NCBI RefSeq assembly: GCF_002222655.1 | Contig: NZ_CP022423.1 | Location: 2,914,001-2,978,000, forward strand | Origin: Vitreoscilla filiformis | GTDB taxonomy: Bacteria > Pseudomonadota > Gammaproteobacteria > Burkholderiales > Burkholderiaceae_C | Direction of reading: 5' to 3' | DNA length: 64,000 nt | Shown here: positions 33,501-42,125 of the stretch, piece by piece | How positions within the stretch are numbered: the first letter of the stretch is position 1 | How the letters are laid out: each line of letters opens with the position of its first letter | Translations under genes and position numbers: made by a program | The notes under the pieces: generated by a model | The model's input: the letters and a program-made list of their open reading frames with translations, nothing else | The model's database searches: none | What the model was told of the DNA's origin: nothing

Positions 33501-36500
33501 TGCGCACCCACAGGAGCGCCCAGTGCTTGCTCCAGTGCCGCCGCGACGCCCGCAAAATCCAGCCCCTGCATCGCCTGCTGCACACATGCCAGCAGGGATT
33601 CTCCCCCCAAGGCCAGCACAGCCGCCTCAATCTGCGCCATTTGATCCAGCGCGGCCAAATCTTGGGCTTTTAAGAGCGGTAGCACGGAATACAGCAAAGC
33701 TCGGTGTCCTTCTTGGTCGCCGGGTGCCGACGCCTGCACCCCACCCCCGATGGGCCGCTGCAAGCCCTGCAAAGCAGGTTTCGCAGTGTGCATCAAGTGG
33801 CCCAGGGTGTGCGCCAACTGACTCAGCCGCGCAACGGCCCGCTGAGGCCCCGCCACGCCCTCGCCTTCGTCATGTTCGGCCTGCAACTCCAGCTCCACTT
33901 CTCCGGCTTGTTGATGCAACTGGCGCGCCCCCAACATGCCTGCCGCCCCCCGCAGTTTGTGAACGCGGGCCATCAGCGCCCCTCGGTCATTGAGCAGTGC
34001 CCGCTGCGCAGCCGTTTCATCGGCCAACCAACCAAACTCATCGAAAAGATGAGTCAGCAAGGTGGTGAACAGTTCCAGCTCCCCCCCCAGGCGGCGGCGC
34101 ACGTCGGGGATATCGACCCCCTCGATCGTGGGCCATGGCCGGGGGTCGGCCCGCGCCGACGTGGGCTCCGGGCTCCCTTCGGCACCTCGGTCGCGCTTGT
34201 TGGCGTGTGGCCGCAGCACGATCGCTTGCCCCCGGTAGCGCTCCACCCACTGCCGAACCGTGTTGATGAGCAACGCGGGATCCAACGGCTTGCTCAAAAA
34301 GCCGTCCATGCCGGCGGCCATGGCGCGCCAGCGGTCTTCCACCAGCGCCCCCGCCGTCACCGCGACGATGGGCAATTGCGCCAACCCCAACTCTCCACGC
34401 ACCCGGCGGGTGGCCTCGTAGCCATCCATTTCGGGCATTTGGATGTCCATCAGCACGGCGTCGAACCAATCGGGATGCAAGCGCAGGTATTCCACCGCCT
34501 CACGCCCATTGATGCAGCTGTGTACCTCAGCGCCCTCGGCCTGCAACAACCGGCGAGCGACATCCAGGTTGATCGGGCTGTCATCGACCACCAGCACGCG
34601 CACGCTGGGTAAATGTTCCATCATGCCCACATCGTCCGGCGCCACCGCGCTGAGGCGCTGCGCGGGCCACGATTCGGCCTCCACCGCCGTCACATCGATC
34701 GGTGGGGGCGGCGGGGTCACCTCCGGCATCGGCAGGGGCACATCGACCACCGCCAAAGCCATGGGCACGCGCACCCAGAAACAACTGCCCCGCCCTGGCG
34801 TGCTGGTGAATCCGTGGCTGCCGCCCATCAGCGCCACCAAACGCTGCACGATGGACAAACCCAACCCCGTGCCACCGAAACGGCGCGTGGTCGAAGCGTC
34901 CCCCTGGGTGAAGGGCGTGAACAGCCGCGCTTGATCACTTTCAGCGATGCCGCAACCGGTGTCGGTCACGGCCACGCGCAGCCAGAAGCGGGCGCCATCG
35001 TCATCGAGCTGGGCCTCGGCACGCACTTCCACCCGCCCGCGATCGGTGAACTTGATCGCGTTGCCCACCAAGTTGCACACGATCTGGCGCAGGCGCACCA
35101 CGTCGCCGGCCAGTTGCTGCGGCAGCTCGTCCTCACCTTCGGTTTCGAAGGTCAGGCCCTTTTGCTCGGCTTGGGGGCGGAACATGTCCTGCACCTCGTT
35201 GAGCAGCACCGTGGGCGAAAACTCGATCGACTCCAACGTCATCATCCCCGCCTCGATCTTGCCCAGATCGAGCACATCGTTGATGAGGTTCAGCAGGGTG
35301 CGGCTGGCGGTTTGCAATTTGGTGAGCAACTGGCGCTGGTCCGCATCCAATGTGCTGCGCTCCAGCAAATGCGCAATGCCGATGACAGCGTTCATCGGCG
35401 TGCGGATCTCGTGGCTCATATTGGCCAAGAAATCGCCCTTGGCCCGTGCGGCTTTTTCGGCCAGATCGGTGGCCCGGCGCAGTTCCAGCTCGGCTTCTTT
35501 TTGCGTCGAGATGTCCTGATGAGTGCCGAACATCCACAGCGGTTTGCCTTCGTCCGTCCACTCGGCCACGCGCCCGCGATCCAGCACCCACACCCAATGG
35601 CCTTCTTTGTGGCGCAACCGGAGTTGGCACTCGTAGTGCGACGCCTCGCCGTTGAAGTGGCGGGTCAGTTGGGCTTGCGCGCTGGCCAGGTCGTCGGGGT
35701 GGGTCAGGGCCTCCCAGGTCTTGATGGACAGCGGTTGCAATTCCTCCAAGGTGTGGCCCAGCATCTCGGCCCAACGGCGGTTGAAGATCACCCCGCCGGT
35801 TTGCACTTTCCACTCCCAGGTACCGATTTGTGTGCCTTCGATGATGTTGACGAGGCGGGTGCGCTCGATGTCCAACTCACGGGAGCGGCGCCAAGCGTCG
35901 CTTTCCTGGCGCTCCAGATCGGCCAGCATGGCGTTGACGTGCTCGGCCAACTGCCCCAGCTCATCAACGTGGTCCACCTCCAAGCGCACGCCGCGCTCGC
36001 CCATGCGCAACTGTTCTAACGTTTGCAGCAAGCCACCCATGCGCAGGCTGAAGCGTCGTGTGATCAATCCACCCACGCCCGCGCTCAACAACGCCCCCAA
36101 GGCCAGAAAGCCCAGCACCGCTGGCCAACGGTTGTGAGCAGAGGCGGCACCGTGGGTGAGTGCCACCACCGCCCATCCTTGCTGCGGCGCTGGCACGGGC
36201 GCAGCGACATCGGAACGCTCGCTGCCGCTGTACACCACCACCGGGGCGCGGGTGGCGGGGCGCAGGGTGGTCATCAGGGCTTCGTTGGCGGTGTGGCCCA
36301 CCCAGCGCGGATCCGAGTGCGCTTGCACCCGCCCCTGGGCATCGACCACCATGGCGTAAGCCACTTCGGGCACCTGGGCCACGGCGCCCACCAAGGTTTG
36401 CAGCGCGGCGGCGTCGGCCACGGCCACATCGGTGGCGGCTCCGGCGGCCAGGCTTTGGGCCATGCCCTGAGCGTGCTGGGTGTGGGTCGCCAGGGCTTGG

Positions 36501-36667
36501 TTTTGCTGGCTGGCGTGCATGTACCACGCCAGCAACACCATCATCAGCGCCTGCCCCAGCACCACGATGAGGGTGAGCTGCGCCCGCATCGACAGCAACC
36601 CCCAGCGCCCATGCACCCGCCCCGCCCAGCGCCGGGTGGCCAGGCGCAGTCTCAACGTTTTCGCCAT
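33497..36667 (-). CDS. Hybrid histidine kinase with HAMP, PAS, REC and Hpt domains
   Basis: A 1056-residue BarA-like hybrid. A membrane helix near residues 25-48 and a second near 180-205 enclose a periplasmic sensor. HAMP follows (about 205-260), then PAS/PAC (about 270-385). HisKA has FLANMSHEIRTPMNAVIG, HATPase has NLVGNAIKFTD and GGTGLGLSI, and REC has VLVVDDSPINLDVA with D in AVLMDIQMPEMDG. The C-terminal Hpt has MARVHKLRGAAGMLGA. It can run a full internal relay and hand phosphate to the coupled GGDEF regulator downstream. The signal is unknown. Confidence 0.92.
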   Translation of the reverse strand: MAKTLRLRLATRRWAGRVHGRWGLLSMRAQLTLIVVLGQALMMVLLAWYMHASQQNQALATHTQHAQGMAQSLAAGAATDVAVADAAALQTLVGAVAQVPEVAYAMVVDAQGRVQAHSDPRWVGHTANEALMTTLRPATRAPVVVYSGSERSDVAAPVPAPQQGWAVVALTHGAASAHNRWPAVLGFLALGALLSAGVGGLITRRFSLRMGGLLQTLEQLRMGERGVRLEVDHVDELGQLAEHVNAMLADLERQESDAWRRSRELDIERTRLVNIIEGTQIGTWEWKVQTGGVIFNRRWAEMLGHTLEELQPLSIKTWEALTHPDDLASAQAQLTRHFNGEASHYECQLRLRHKEGHWVWVLDRGRVAEWTDEGKPLWMFGTHQDISTQKEAELELRRATDLAEKAARAKGDFLANMSHEIRTPMNAVIGIAHLLERSTLDADQRQLLTKLQTASRTLLNLINDVLDLGKIEAGMMTLESIEFSPTVLLNEVQDMFRPQAEQKGLTFETEGEDELPQQLAGDVVRLRQIVCNLVGNAIKFTDRGRVEVRAEAQLDDDGARFWLRVAVTDTGCGIAESDQARLFTPFTQGDASTTRRFGGTGLGLSIVQRLVALMGGSHGFTSTPGRGSCFWVRVPMALAVVDVPLPMPEVTPPPPPIDVTAVEAESWPAQRLSAVAPDDVGMMEHLPSVRVLVVDDSPINLDVARRLLQAEGAEVHSCINGREAVEYLRLHPDWFDAVLMDIQMPEMDGYEATRRVRGELGLAQLPIVAVTAGALVEDRWRAMAAGMDGFLSKPLDPALLINTVRQWVERYRGQAIVLRPHANKRDRGAEGSPEPTSARADPRPWPTIEGVDIPDVRRRLGGELELFTTLLTHLFDEFGWLADETAAQRALLNDRGALMARVHKLRGAAGMLGARQLHQQAGEVELELQAEHDEGEGVAGPQRAVARLSQLAHTLGHLMHTAKPALQGLQRPIGGGVQASAPGDQEGHRALLYSVLPLLKAQDLAALDQMAQIEAAVLALGGESLLACVQQAMQGLDFAGVAAALEQALGAPVGAQ

Positions 36668-36685
36668 GGCATTCGATCCCGACGG

Positions 36686-37609
36686 TCAGCGCACCGCGCC
36701 GGGGGCCAAACGCAGGAACTCCCACAACTCCTGCGCCACCGGTTTGATGTGGCGTGCAAACTGTGGCCGCTCCCGGTAGATGCGCACCTCCATCGTCAGC
36801 TCGTAGCTGCTGCCAGCGGGCACCAAGCGCCGGGCACGCAGTTCCTTCTTCACCGAGCTGGCGGGCAAAAAAGCCAGGCCGTGGCCTTCCAACGCCATGG
36901 CTTTGAGGCCCTCGGCCATGTCGGTTTCATAAATCGGGTCGAGGTGCGGCTGCACCGAGGCGTGCTTGATGATCTGCTCCACCAAACGCGCCATGTACGC
37001 CCCCGAGGCATAACTCAGCAGCGGCACCGGGTGGCGCGGCGTGCCGGGCAGGCGAAACAGTGGCTGGCCTTCCGCGTCGGCCTTGGCGTAGGGGGCCAGG
37101 GTTTCGTGGCCCAGGCTGAGCATTTCGTAGCGATCCGAACTCAGTTGCAGCGGCTGGGTGATGTGGTGGTATGCGATGAGCAAATCGCAACCGCCCTCGG
37201 TCAAACGCAGCACCGCATCGTGGACGTTCAGCCCGATCAGCCGGCTTTTGAGGTGGCCGAAACGCTGGCGCAAGTCCATCAACCAATGCGGGAAAAAGGT
37301 GAAGGCCAAGGTGTGGGGCACGGCGAACTCGATCGTGTCCTGCCCGGCCACCTGATGGCTGCGCATCATGTTGCGCGTGGCTTGGAGCGCGTCGAGAATC
37401 TCCAGCGCCTGGGCGTGGAAGGTTTCGCCGGCGGGGGTCAAGCGCGTTGGGTAGGAGGAGCGATCGACCAGATCGAGCCCCGCCCACGCTTCCAACGCTT
37501 GGATGCGGCGTGAGAACGCCGGTTGCGTCACATGGCGCAGTTGGGCCGAGCGCGAAAAGCTGCGCGTTTCGGCCAGGCTCACGAAGTCCTCAAGCCATTT
37601 GGTGTCCAT
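36686..37609 (-). CDS. LysR-family transcriptional regulator
   Basis: A 307-residue LysR protein. The helix-turn-helix reads WLEDFVSLAETRSFSRSAQ and VTQPAFSRRIQALE, and the C-terminal effector domain begins near IEFAVPHTLA. It overlaps the 3' end of the upstream ABC transporter gene by about 20 bp and is followed by the hybrid kinase 18 bp later. Its effector and targets are unknown. Confidence 0.9.
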   Translation of the reverse strand: MDTKWLEDFVSLAETRSFSRSAQLRHVTQPAFSRRIQALEAWAGLDLVDRSSYPTRLTPAGETFHAQALEILDALQATRNMMRSHQVAGQDTIEFAVPHTLAFTFFPHWLMDLRQRFGHLKSRLIGLNVHDAVLRLTEGGCDLLIAYHHITQPLQLSSDRYEMLSLGHETLAPYAKADAEGQPLFRLPGTPRHPVPLLSYASGAYMARLVEQIIKHASVQPHLDPIYETDMAEGLKAMALEGHGLAFLPASSVKKELRARRLVPAGSSYELTMEVRIYRERPQFARHIKPVAQELWEFLRLAPGAVR

Positions 37610-39458
37610 GTGTATCGTTCTCCTGGGCAATGTGCCCCGCCGGTGCGCTGCCGGCGTTCTGCAATTGCCACATGCGAGCATAGCGCTCCCCCAGCGCCAG
37701 CAACTGGGGGTGTGACCCGCGTTCCACCACGCGCCCGGCCTCCATCACCAAAATTTCGTAGGCATCGACCACGGTGGACAGCCGGTGCGCAATCACCAAC
37801 GTGGTTTTGCCCACCGACGCGCTGCGCAGTTCGGTTTGGATGGCGCGCTCGTTGGCCGAGTCCAGCGCCGAAGTGGCTTCATCAAAAATCAGGATCGGCG
37901 GGTTCTTCAGGAGGGTGCGGGCAATCGCCACGCGCTGCTTCTCGCCGCCCGACAGCTTGAGGCCGCGCTCGCCCACCACCGTGTCATACCCCTTGGGCTG
38001 GGCGACGATGAAATCGTGGATGTGCGCCGCCCGCGCTGCGGCTTCGACTTCGGCCCGCGTCGCGCCCGGGCGGCCATAGGCGATGTTGTAGGCGATGGTG
38101 TCGTTGAACAACACCGTGTCCTGCGGCACGATGCCGATGCTGCGGCGCAGGCTGTCCTGCGTCACCTGGCGGATGTCTTGGCCGTCCACGGTGATGCGTC
38201 CGCCGTTGTCGGGGCTGACGTCGTAAAAACGGTAGAGCAAGCGGGCCAGCGTCGATTTGCCCGCGCCGCTGGCGCCGACCACCGCCACGGTTTGGCCAGC
38301 GGGAATCTCGAAACTCACGTCGTGCAAGATCGGGCGGGCGGGGTCGTACGCGAAGGCCACGCCTTCGAAGCGCACGGTCGGGCCGCTCAGGGCCACGTCC
38401 GGGGCGCCGGGCGCATCGGCGATTTCTCGCTCACGCGCCATCAGGGTGAACATGCGATCCAAATCGGTCAGGCTTTGTTTGATCTCGCGGTACAGCACGC
38501 CCAGGAAGTTGAGCGGGATGTAAAGCTGAATCAACAGCGCATTGATCATCACCAGATCGCCCAGGCTGAAACGGCCTTCGATCACCCCCGTGGTCGCCCG
38601 CCACAGCATGGCCAGCAGCGACGTGGCGATGATGGCCTGCTGCCCCACATTCAACAGCGACAGCGAGGTTTGCGACTTGAGCTGGGCGCGGCGGTAGGCA
38701 TCCAAACCTTGGTCGTAACGCGCCGCCTCGAAGGCTTCGTTGTTGAAGTATTTGACGGTTTCGTAGTTGAGCAGCGCATCCACGGCGCGGGTGTGGGCCT
38801 GGGCGTCCAGCTCGTTCATTTGGCGGCGAAACTGGGTGCGCCACTCCGTCACGCTGATGGTGTAAACCACGTACACGGCCAGCGCAGCCAGCGTGATCCA
38901 GACAAAACCCAGGTCGAACTGCCGCCCGAGCAACAGCAGCGCCAGGCCCAGCTCAATCGCCGTGGGCAAGATGGTGTAAAGCGAAAAGGACACCAGCGAT
39001 TGCAGGGCGCGGGTGCCGCGTTCGATGTCCCGCGTCATGCCGCCGGTTTGGCGCTCCAGGTGAAAGCGCAGGGACAGGGCGTGCAAATGCTGGAACACCT
39101 CCAGCGCAATTTGGCGGGCAGCGCCGTGGGTGGCTTTGGCAAACACCAGCTCGCGCAATTCCGTGAACAGCGCGCCGGACAGGCGCAAGGCGGCATACGC
39201 CACCAGCAACCCAGCGGGCAGCACGAGCAAGGCGCGGGCGTCACCGGGGGTCACGCCGAGGCTGTCCACCAATTCTTTGAGCAACAGGGGCACGCCCAGA
39301 TTGGCGAGTTTGGCCGCCACCAGACACAGCAGCGCCAGGGCGACGCGCCAACGGTAATGCCAGAAATAGGGCAAGAGGCGTTTCAGGGTGGCCCAGTCGG
39401 AACGCGGGCCGGTGGATGCTGGGGGAAGCTCAGAAGCAGAAAGCGAAGCGCGACGCAC
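37590..39458 (-). CDS. ATM1-type ABC exporter (fused membrane and ATPase domains)
   Basis: About 622 residues. Six membrane helices in the first 310 residues (for example VALALLCLVAAKLANLGVPL) are followed by the ATPase domain with Walker A GASGAGKST, Q-loop IGIVPQD, signature LSGGEKQRVAIART, Walker B ILIFDEATSALD and IAHRLST. The pattern TVKYFNNEAFE is typical of the ATM1/HMT1 class that exports glutathione-linked sulfur or metal conjugates. The start is uncertain: no ATG fits, GTG 39458 is my choice, and TTG 39479 is possible. It is divergent from the DUF1841 gene. Confidence 0.9.
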   Translation of the reverse strand: MRRASLSASELPPASTGPRSDWATLKRLLPYFWHYRWRVALALLCLVAAKLANLGVPLLLKELVDSLGVTPGDARALLVLPAGLLVAYAALRLSGALFTELRELVFAKATHGAARQIALEVFQHLHALSLRFHLERQTGGMTRDIERGTRALQSLVSFSLYTILPTAIELGLALLLLGRQFDLGFVWITLAALAVYVVYTISVTEWRTQFRRQMNELDAQAHTRAVDALLNYETVKYFNNEAFEAARYDQGLDAYRRAQLKSQTSLSLLNVGQQAIIATSLLAMLWRATTGVIEGRFSLGDLVMINALLIQLYIPLNFLGVLYREIKQSLTDLDRMFTLMAREREIADAPGAPDVALSGPTVRFEGVAFAYDPARPILHDVSFEIPAGQTVAVVGASGAGKSTLARLLYRFYDVSPDNGGRITVDGQDIRQVTQDSLRRSIGIVPQDTVLFNDTIAYNIAYGRPGATRAEVEAAARAAHIHDFIVAQPKGYDTVVGERGLKLSGGEKQRVAIARTLLKNPPILIFDEATSALDSANERAIQTELRSASVGKTTLVIAHRLSTVVDAYEILVMEAGRVVERGSHPQLLALGERYARMWQLQNAGSAPAGHIAQENDTHGHQMA

Positions 39459-39524
39459 AGGACAACCGTCTTCAAACAAGGAGACGCGGATTGTGCGGGT
39501 TCGGCTGTTCCACAATCCTGCGCT

Positions 39525-39956
39525 ATGTTTCAACCCTCCCAACACGATGTCCGGCGTTTCTTCTGCGAAACCTGGGCCAAGCAGCGCGCCAGCCAACCCC
39601 TGACGCCCATGGAAACCCTGGCCGCCGGCTGGATCGACGAGCATCCCGAATACCACGGCGATTTGGCCGATGTGGACGCCGCCCTGGCCGCCGTCTACAC
39701 GGTGGACGACGGGCGCACCAATCCGTTTTTGCATCTGTCGATGCACATCACCATCAGCGAGCAGTGCTCGATTGACCAGCCGCGTGGCATCCGCCAAGCC
39801 GTCGAGTTGCTGGCGGCCAAGCGCAACAGCTTGCACACCGCCCACCACGAGGTGATGGAATGCTTGGGCGAGATGATCTGGACGTCGCAGCGCAGCGGCT
39901 TGCCGCCGGATGGGCATGCGTACCTGGATGCGGTGCGGCGCCGGGCGACGCGCTGA
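39525..39956 (+). CDS. DUF1841 family protein
   Basis: A 143-residue protein with the family features: a FFCETWAKQ start, ADVDAALAAVYTVDDGRTNPF, LHLSMHITISEQ and the AHHEVMECLGEMIW helix near the C-terminus. DUF1841 is a cytoplasmic betaproteobacterial/gammaproteobacterial family of unknown role. ATG 39525 lies about 65 bp from the divergent ABC exporter start. Confidence 0.88.
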   Translation: MFQPSQHDVRRFFCETWAKQRASQPLTPMETLAAGWIDEHPEYHGDLADVDAALAAVYTVDDGRTNPFLHLSMHITISEQCSIDQPRGIRQAVELLAAKRNSLHTAHHEVMECLGEMIWTSQRSGLPPDGHAYLDAVRRRATR

Positions 39957-40055
39957 CTTCATAACTGGCCGTCATGAGCACATAGGCGACAAGCCTGCCG
40001 CCTTGCGGCATCATCCGCCGCCATCGATTCGCACTGAGCCGCAAGGAGCCCCCGC

Positions 40056-40991
40056 ATGAAAGCCGCCAACATCCTGGCCACCATTGGCAACACACCGCAC
40101 ATCCGCATCAACCGCCTGTTTGCTGACGCGGGCACCCAGGAAGTCTGGGTCAAGGCCGAACGCGCCAACCCGGGTGGCTCGATTAAGGATCGCATCGCCC
40201 TGGCCATGATCGAAGCCGCTGAAGCCGATGGCCGCTTGCAGCCCGGTGGCACCATCATTGAGCCGACTTCCGGCAACACCGGCGTTGGCCTGGCGATGGT
40301 GGCCGCCGTCAAGGGCTACAAGCTGATTCTGGTGATGCCGGACAGCATGAGCATCGAGCGCCGCCGCCTGATGCTGGCTTATGGCGCCAGTTTCGTGCTC
40401 ACGCCGCGTGCGCAGGGGATGAAGGGGGCCATCGCCAAAGCCCAGGAACTGCTTGAGAGCACGCCGGGCGCTTGGATTCCGCAACAGTTCGAAAACCCGG
40501 CCAACATCGAGGTGCATGTGCGCACCACCGCCGAGGAAATCGCCGCTGATTTTCCCGAGGGGCTGGACGCCATCATCACCGGCGTGGGCACGGGCGGACA
40601 CCTCTCGGGCGTGGCCCAAGTGCTCAAAGCACGCTGGCCGCAACTGAAGGTGTTCGCGGTGGAACCGACGGCCTCGCCGGTGATTTCGGGCGGTTCGCCG
40701 GCGCCGCACCCGATCCAGGGCATTGGCGCGGGGTTCATCCCCAAAAACCTGCAAACCGAGCTGCTGGATGGCGTGATCCAAGTCGATGGCGAAGCCGCCA
40801 AAGACTACGCCCGCCGCGCCGCACGCGAAGAAGGCTTGCTGGTGGGCATCTCCAGCGGTGCGACCCTGGCGGCCATCGCCCAAAAGCTGCCTGAACTGCC
40901 GGCCAACGCCAAGGTGCTGGGCTTCAACTACGACACGGGCGAGCGTTACCTCTCGGTGGACGGCTTCTTGCCGAGTGATGTGGCGGCCTGA
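40056..40991 (+). CDS. cysK: Cysteine synthase A (O-acetylserine sulfhydrylase)
   Basis: A 311-residue PLP enzyme. Lys44 in PGGSIKDR binds PLP, and TSGNTG (near 71-76) and [10 protein letters not shown] (near 178-187) bind the cofactor phosphate and substrate. It joins sulfide to O-acetylserine to make cysteine. AAGGAGC lies just upstream of ATG 40056. The VLMPD..SIERR pattern fits CysK better than CysM. Confidence 0.94.
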   Translation: MKAANILATIGNTPHIRINRLFADAGTQEVWVKAERANPGGSIKDRIALAMIEAAEADGRLQPGGTIIEPTSGNTGVGLAMVAAVKGYKLILVMPDSMSIERRRLMLAYGASFVLTPRAQGMKGAIAKAQELLESTPGAWIPQQFENPANIEVHVRTTAEEIAADFPEGLDAIITGVGTGGHLSGVAQVLKARWPQLKVFAVEPTASPVISGGSPAPHPIQGIGAGFIPKNLQTELLDGVIQVDGEAAKDYARRAAREEGLLVGISSGATLAAIAQKLPELPANAKVLGFNYDTGERYLSVDGFLPSDVAA

Positions 40992-41013
40992 ACCGTCTCG
41001 CTCACGCCACAAG

Positions 41014-41283
41014 ATGCCCAAGCTGACTGAAGCCGAGTTGATCGCCCGAGATGCCCAGCGCGATCTGGGCGCAGAACTGCTGTCCGGCCCCCGTTGGGAG
41101 TTGATGGCCGCTCGGGCCAGTTCGGGGCTGTCACAAGCCGCATTCGCACAGGCTTTGGGAGTTTCCCGACGCACCTTGGAAAACTGGGAACAAGGCCGTG
41201 TTCAACCCACAGGTGCAGCGCGACGCCTGCTGCAACTGGCTGCACAATTCCCCGACACATTGGAAAGACTGGCTCGCATTTGA
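41014..41283 (+). CDS. XRE-type helix-turn-helix protein, orphan antitoxin-like
   Basis: An 89-residue protein. The C-terminal helix-turn-helix reads LSQAAFAQALGVSRRTLENWEQGRVQPTG, the pattern of NadS/HigA-2-type antitoxins and short regulators. No toxin gene is next to it: cysK is upstream and a deacetylase starts within its stop codon (TGATG). It may regulate the deacetylase or be an antitoxin that has lost its toxin. Confidence 0.8.
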   Translation: MPKLTEAELIARDAQRDLGAELLSGPRWELMAARASSGLSQAAFAQALGVSRRTLENWEQGRVQPTGAARRLLQLAAQFPDTLERLARI

Positions 41284-42125
41284 TGATCCGTACCCGCTGG
41301 AGCGTGGGCTTCGCCGCCCTGATCATGCTGACCAGCAGCTGGCGACTGGGCCAAGCCGACGCCATCGAGTCACCCACCGTAGCCAGCGCGGTCAACGTGG
41401 CATCGGCCGCAGCGCATGCATCAACGCCAGCCGCGTCGGACAGCTTGCACGTCCCTGATGGCGCCCGCGCCGTTGAGCTGCACAGCCGCATCGTCACCCG
41501 CGATGCGACGGACAAGCGCGTCGCCCTCACGCTGGACGCCTGCGCCGGGCTGTACGACGCTGAACTGATCGATTTCCTCATCGCACAGCGCATCCCGGCG
41601 ACGATTTTTGCCACCAAACAGTGGCTGGATCACAACCCCACCGGCCGCGCCGTGCTGCGGGCGCATCCCGATCTGTTCGACATTGAAAACCACGGCGAGC
41701 ACCACATTCCAGCGGTGATCGGCAAAGGGCGCAAGGTGTACGGCATCGCCGGGGCTCCGGATGTGCTGCACCTGCGCCGCGAAGTGGAAAACGGCGCCCA
41801 GGCCGTCGAAGACATCACGGGCGAGCCCAGCCGCTGGTATCGCGCCGCCACTGCCCGATATGACGAGGATGCCGTCGAAGAAATTCAGCGCTTGGGCTAC
41901 CGCATTGCTGGTTTTTCTGTGAACGCGGATGCGGGCGCCACCCTGCCGCAAGCTGAAATCACCGCCCGGCTGAAACACGTTCAAGCTGGGGACATCATCC
42001 TGGCCCACATGAACAAACCGCGCTCCCAGACCGCCGAAGGGTTGCGCCCTGGGTTGCTGGCCTTACAGCAGCGCGGTTTTGTGTTTGTTCACCTGAACGA
42101 TGTGGCGGTTCAAACAACGCCCTGA
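41283..42125 (+). CDS. Polysaccharide deacetylase-family (NodB-like) exported protein
   Basis: A 280-residue protein with a hydrophobic N-terminal segment (about residues 8-18) that may be a signal peptide. The NodB-like motifs are VALTLDACAG (the second Asp of the usual TFDD is Ala) and NHGEHH with the metal-binding histidines, then RAATARYDEDAV and LAHMN. It would remove acetyl groups from an extracellular or cell-wall polysaccharide. The ATG overlaps the HTH gene's stop. The 3' end overlaps the convergent oxidoreductase gene by 16 bp. Confidence 0.82.
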   Translation: MIRTRWSVGFAALIMLTSSWRLGQADAIESPTVASAVNVASAAAHASTPAASDSLHVPDGARAVELHSRIVTRDATDKRVALTLDACAGLYDAELIDFLIAQRIPATIFATKQWLDHNPTGRAVLRAHPDLFDIENHGEHHIPAVIGKGRKVYGIAGAPDVLHLRREVENGAQAVEDITGEPSRWYRAATARYDEDAVEEIQRLGYRIAGFSVNADAGATLPQAEITARLKHVQAGDIILAHMNKPRSQTAEGLRPGLLALQQRGFVFVHLNDVAVQTTP

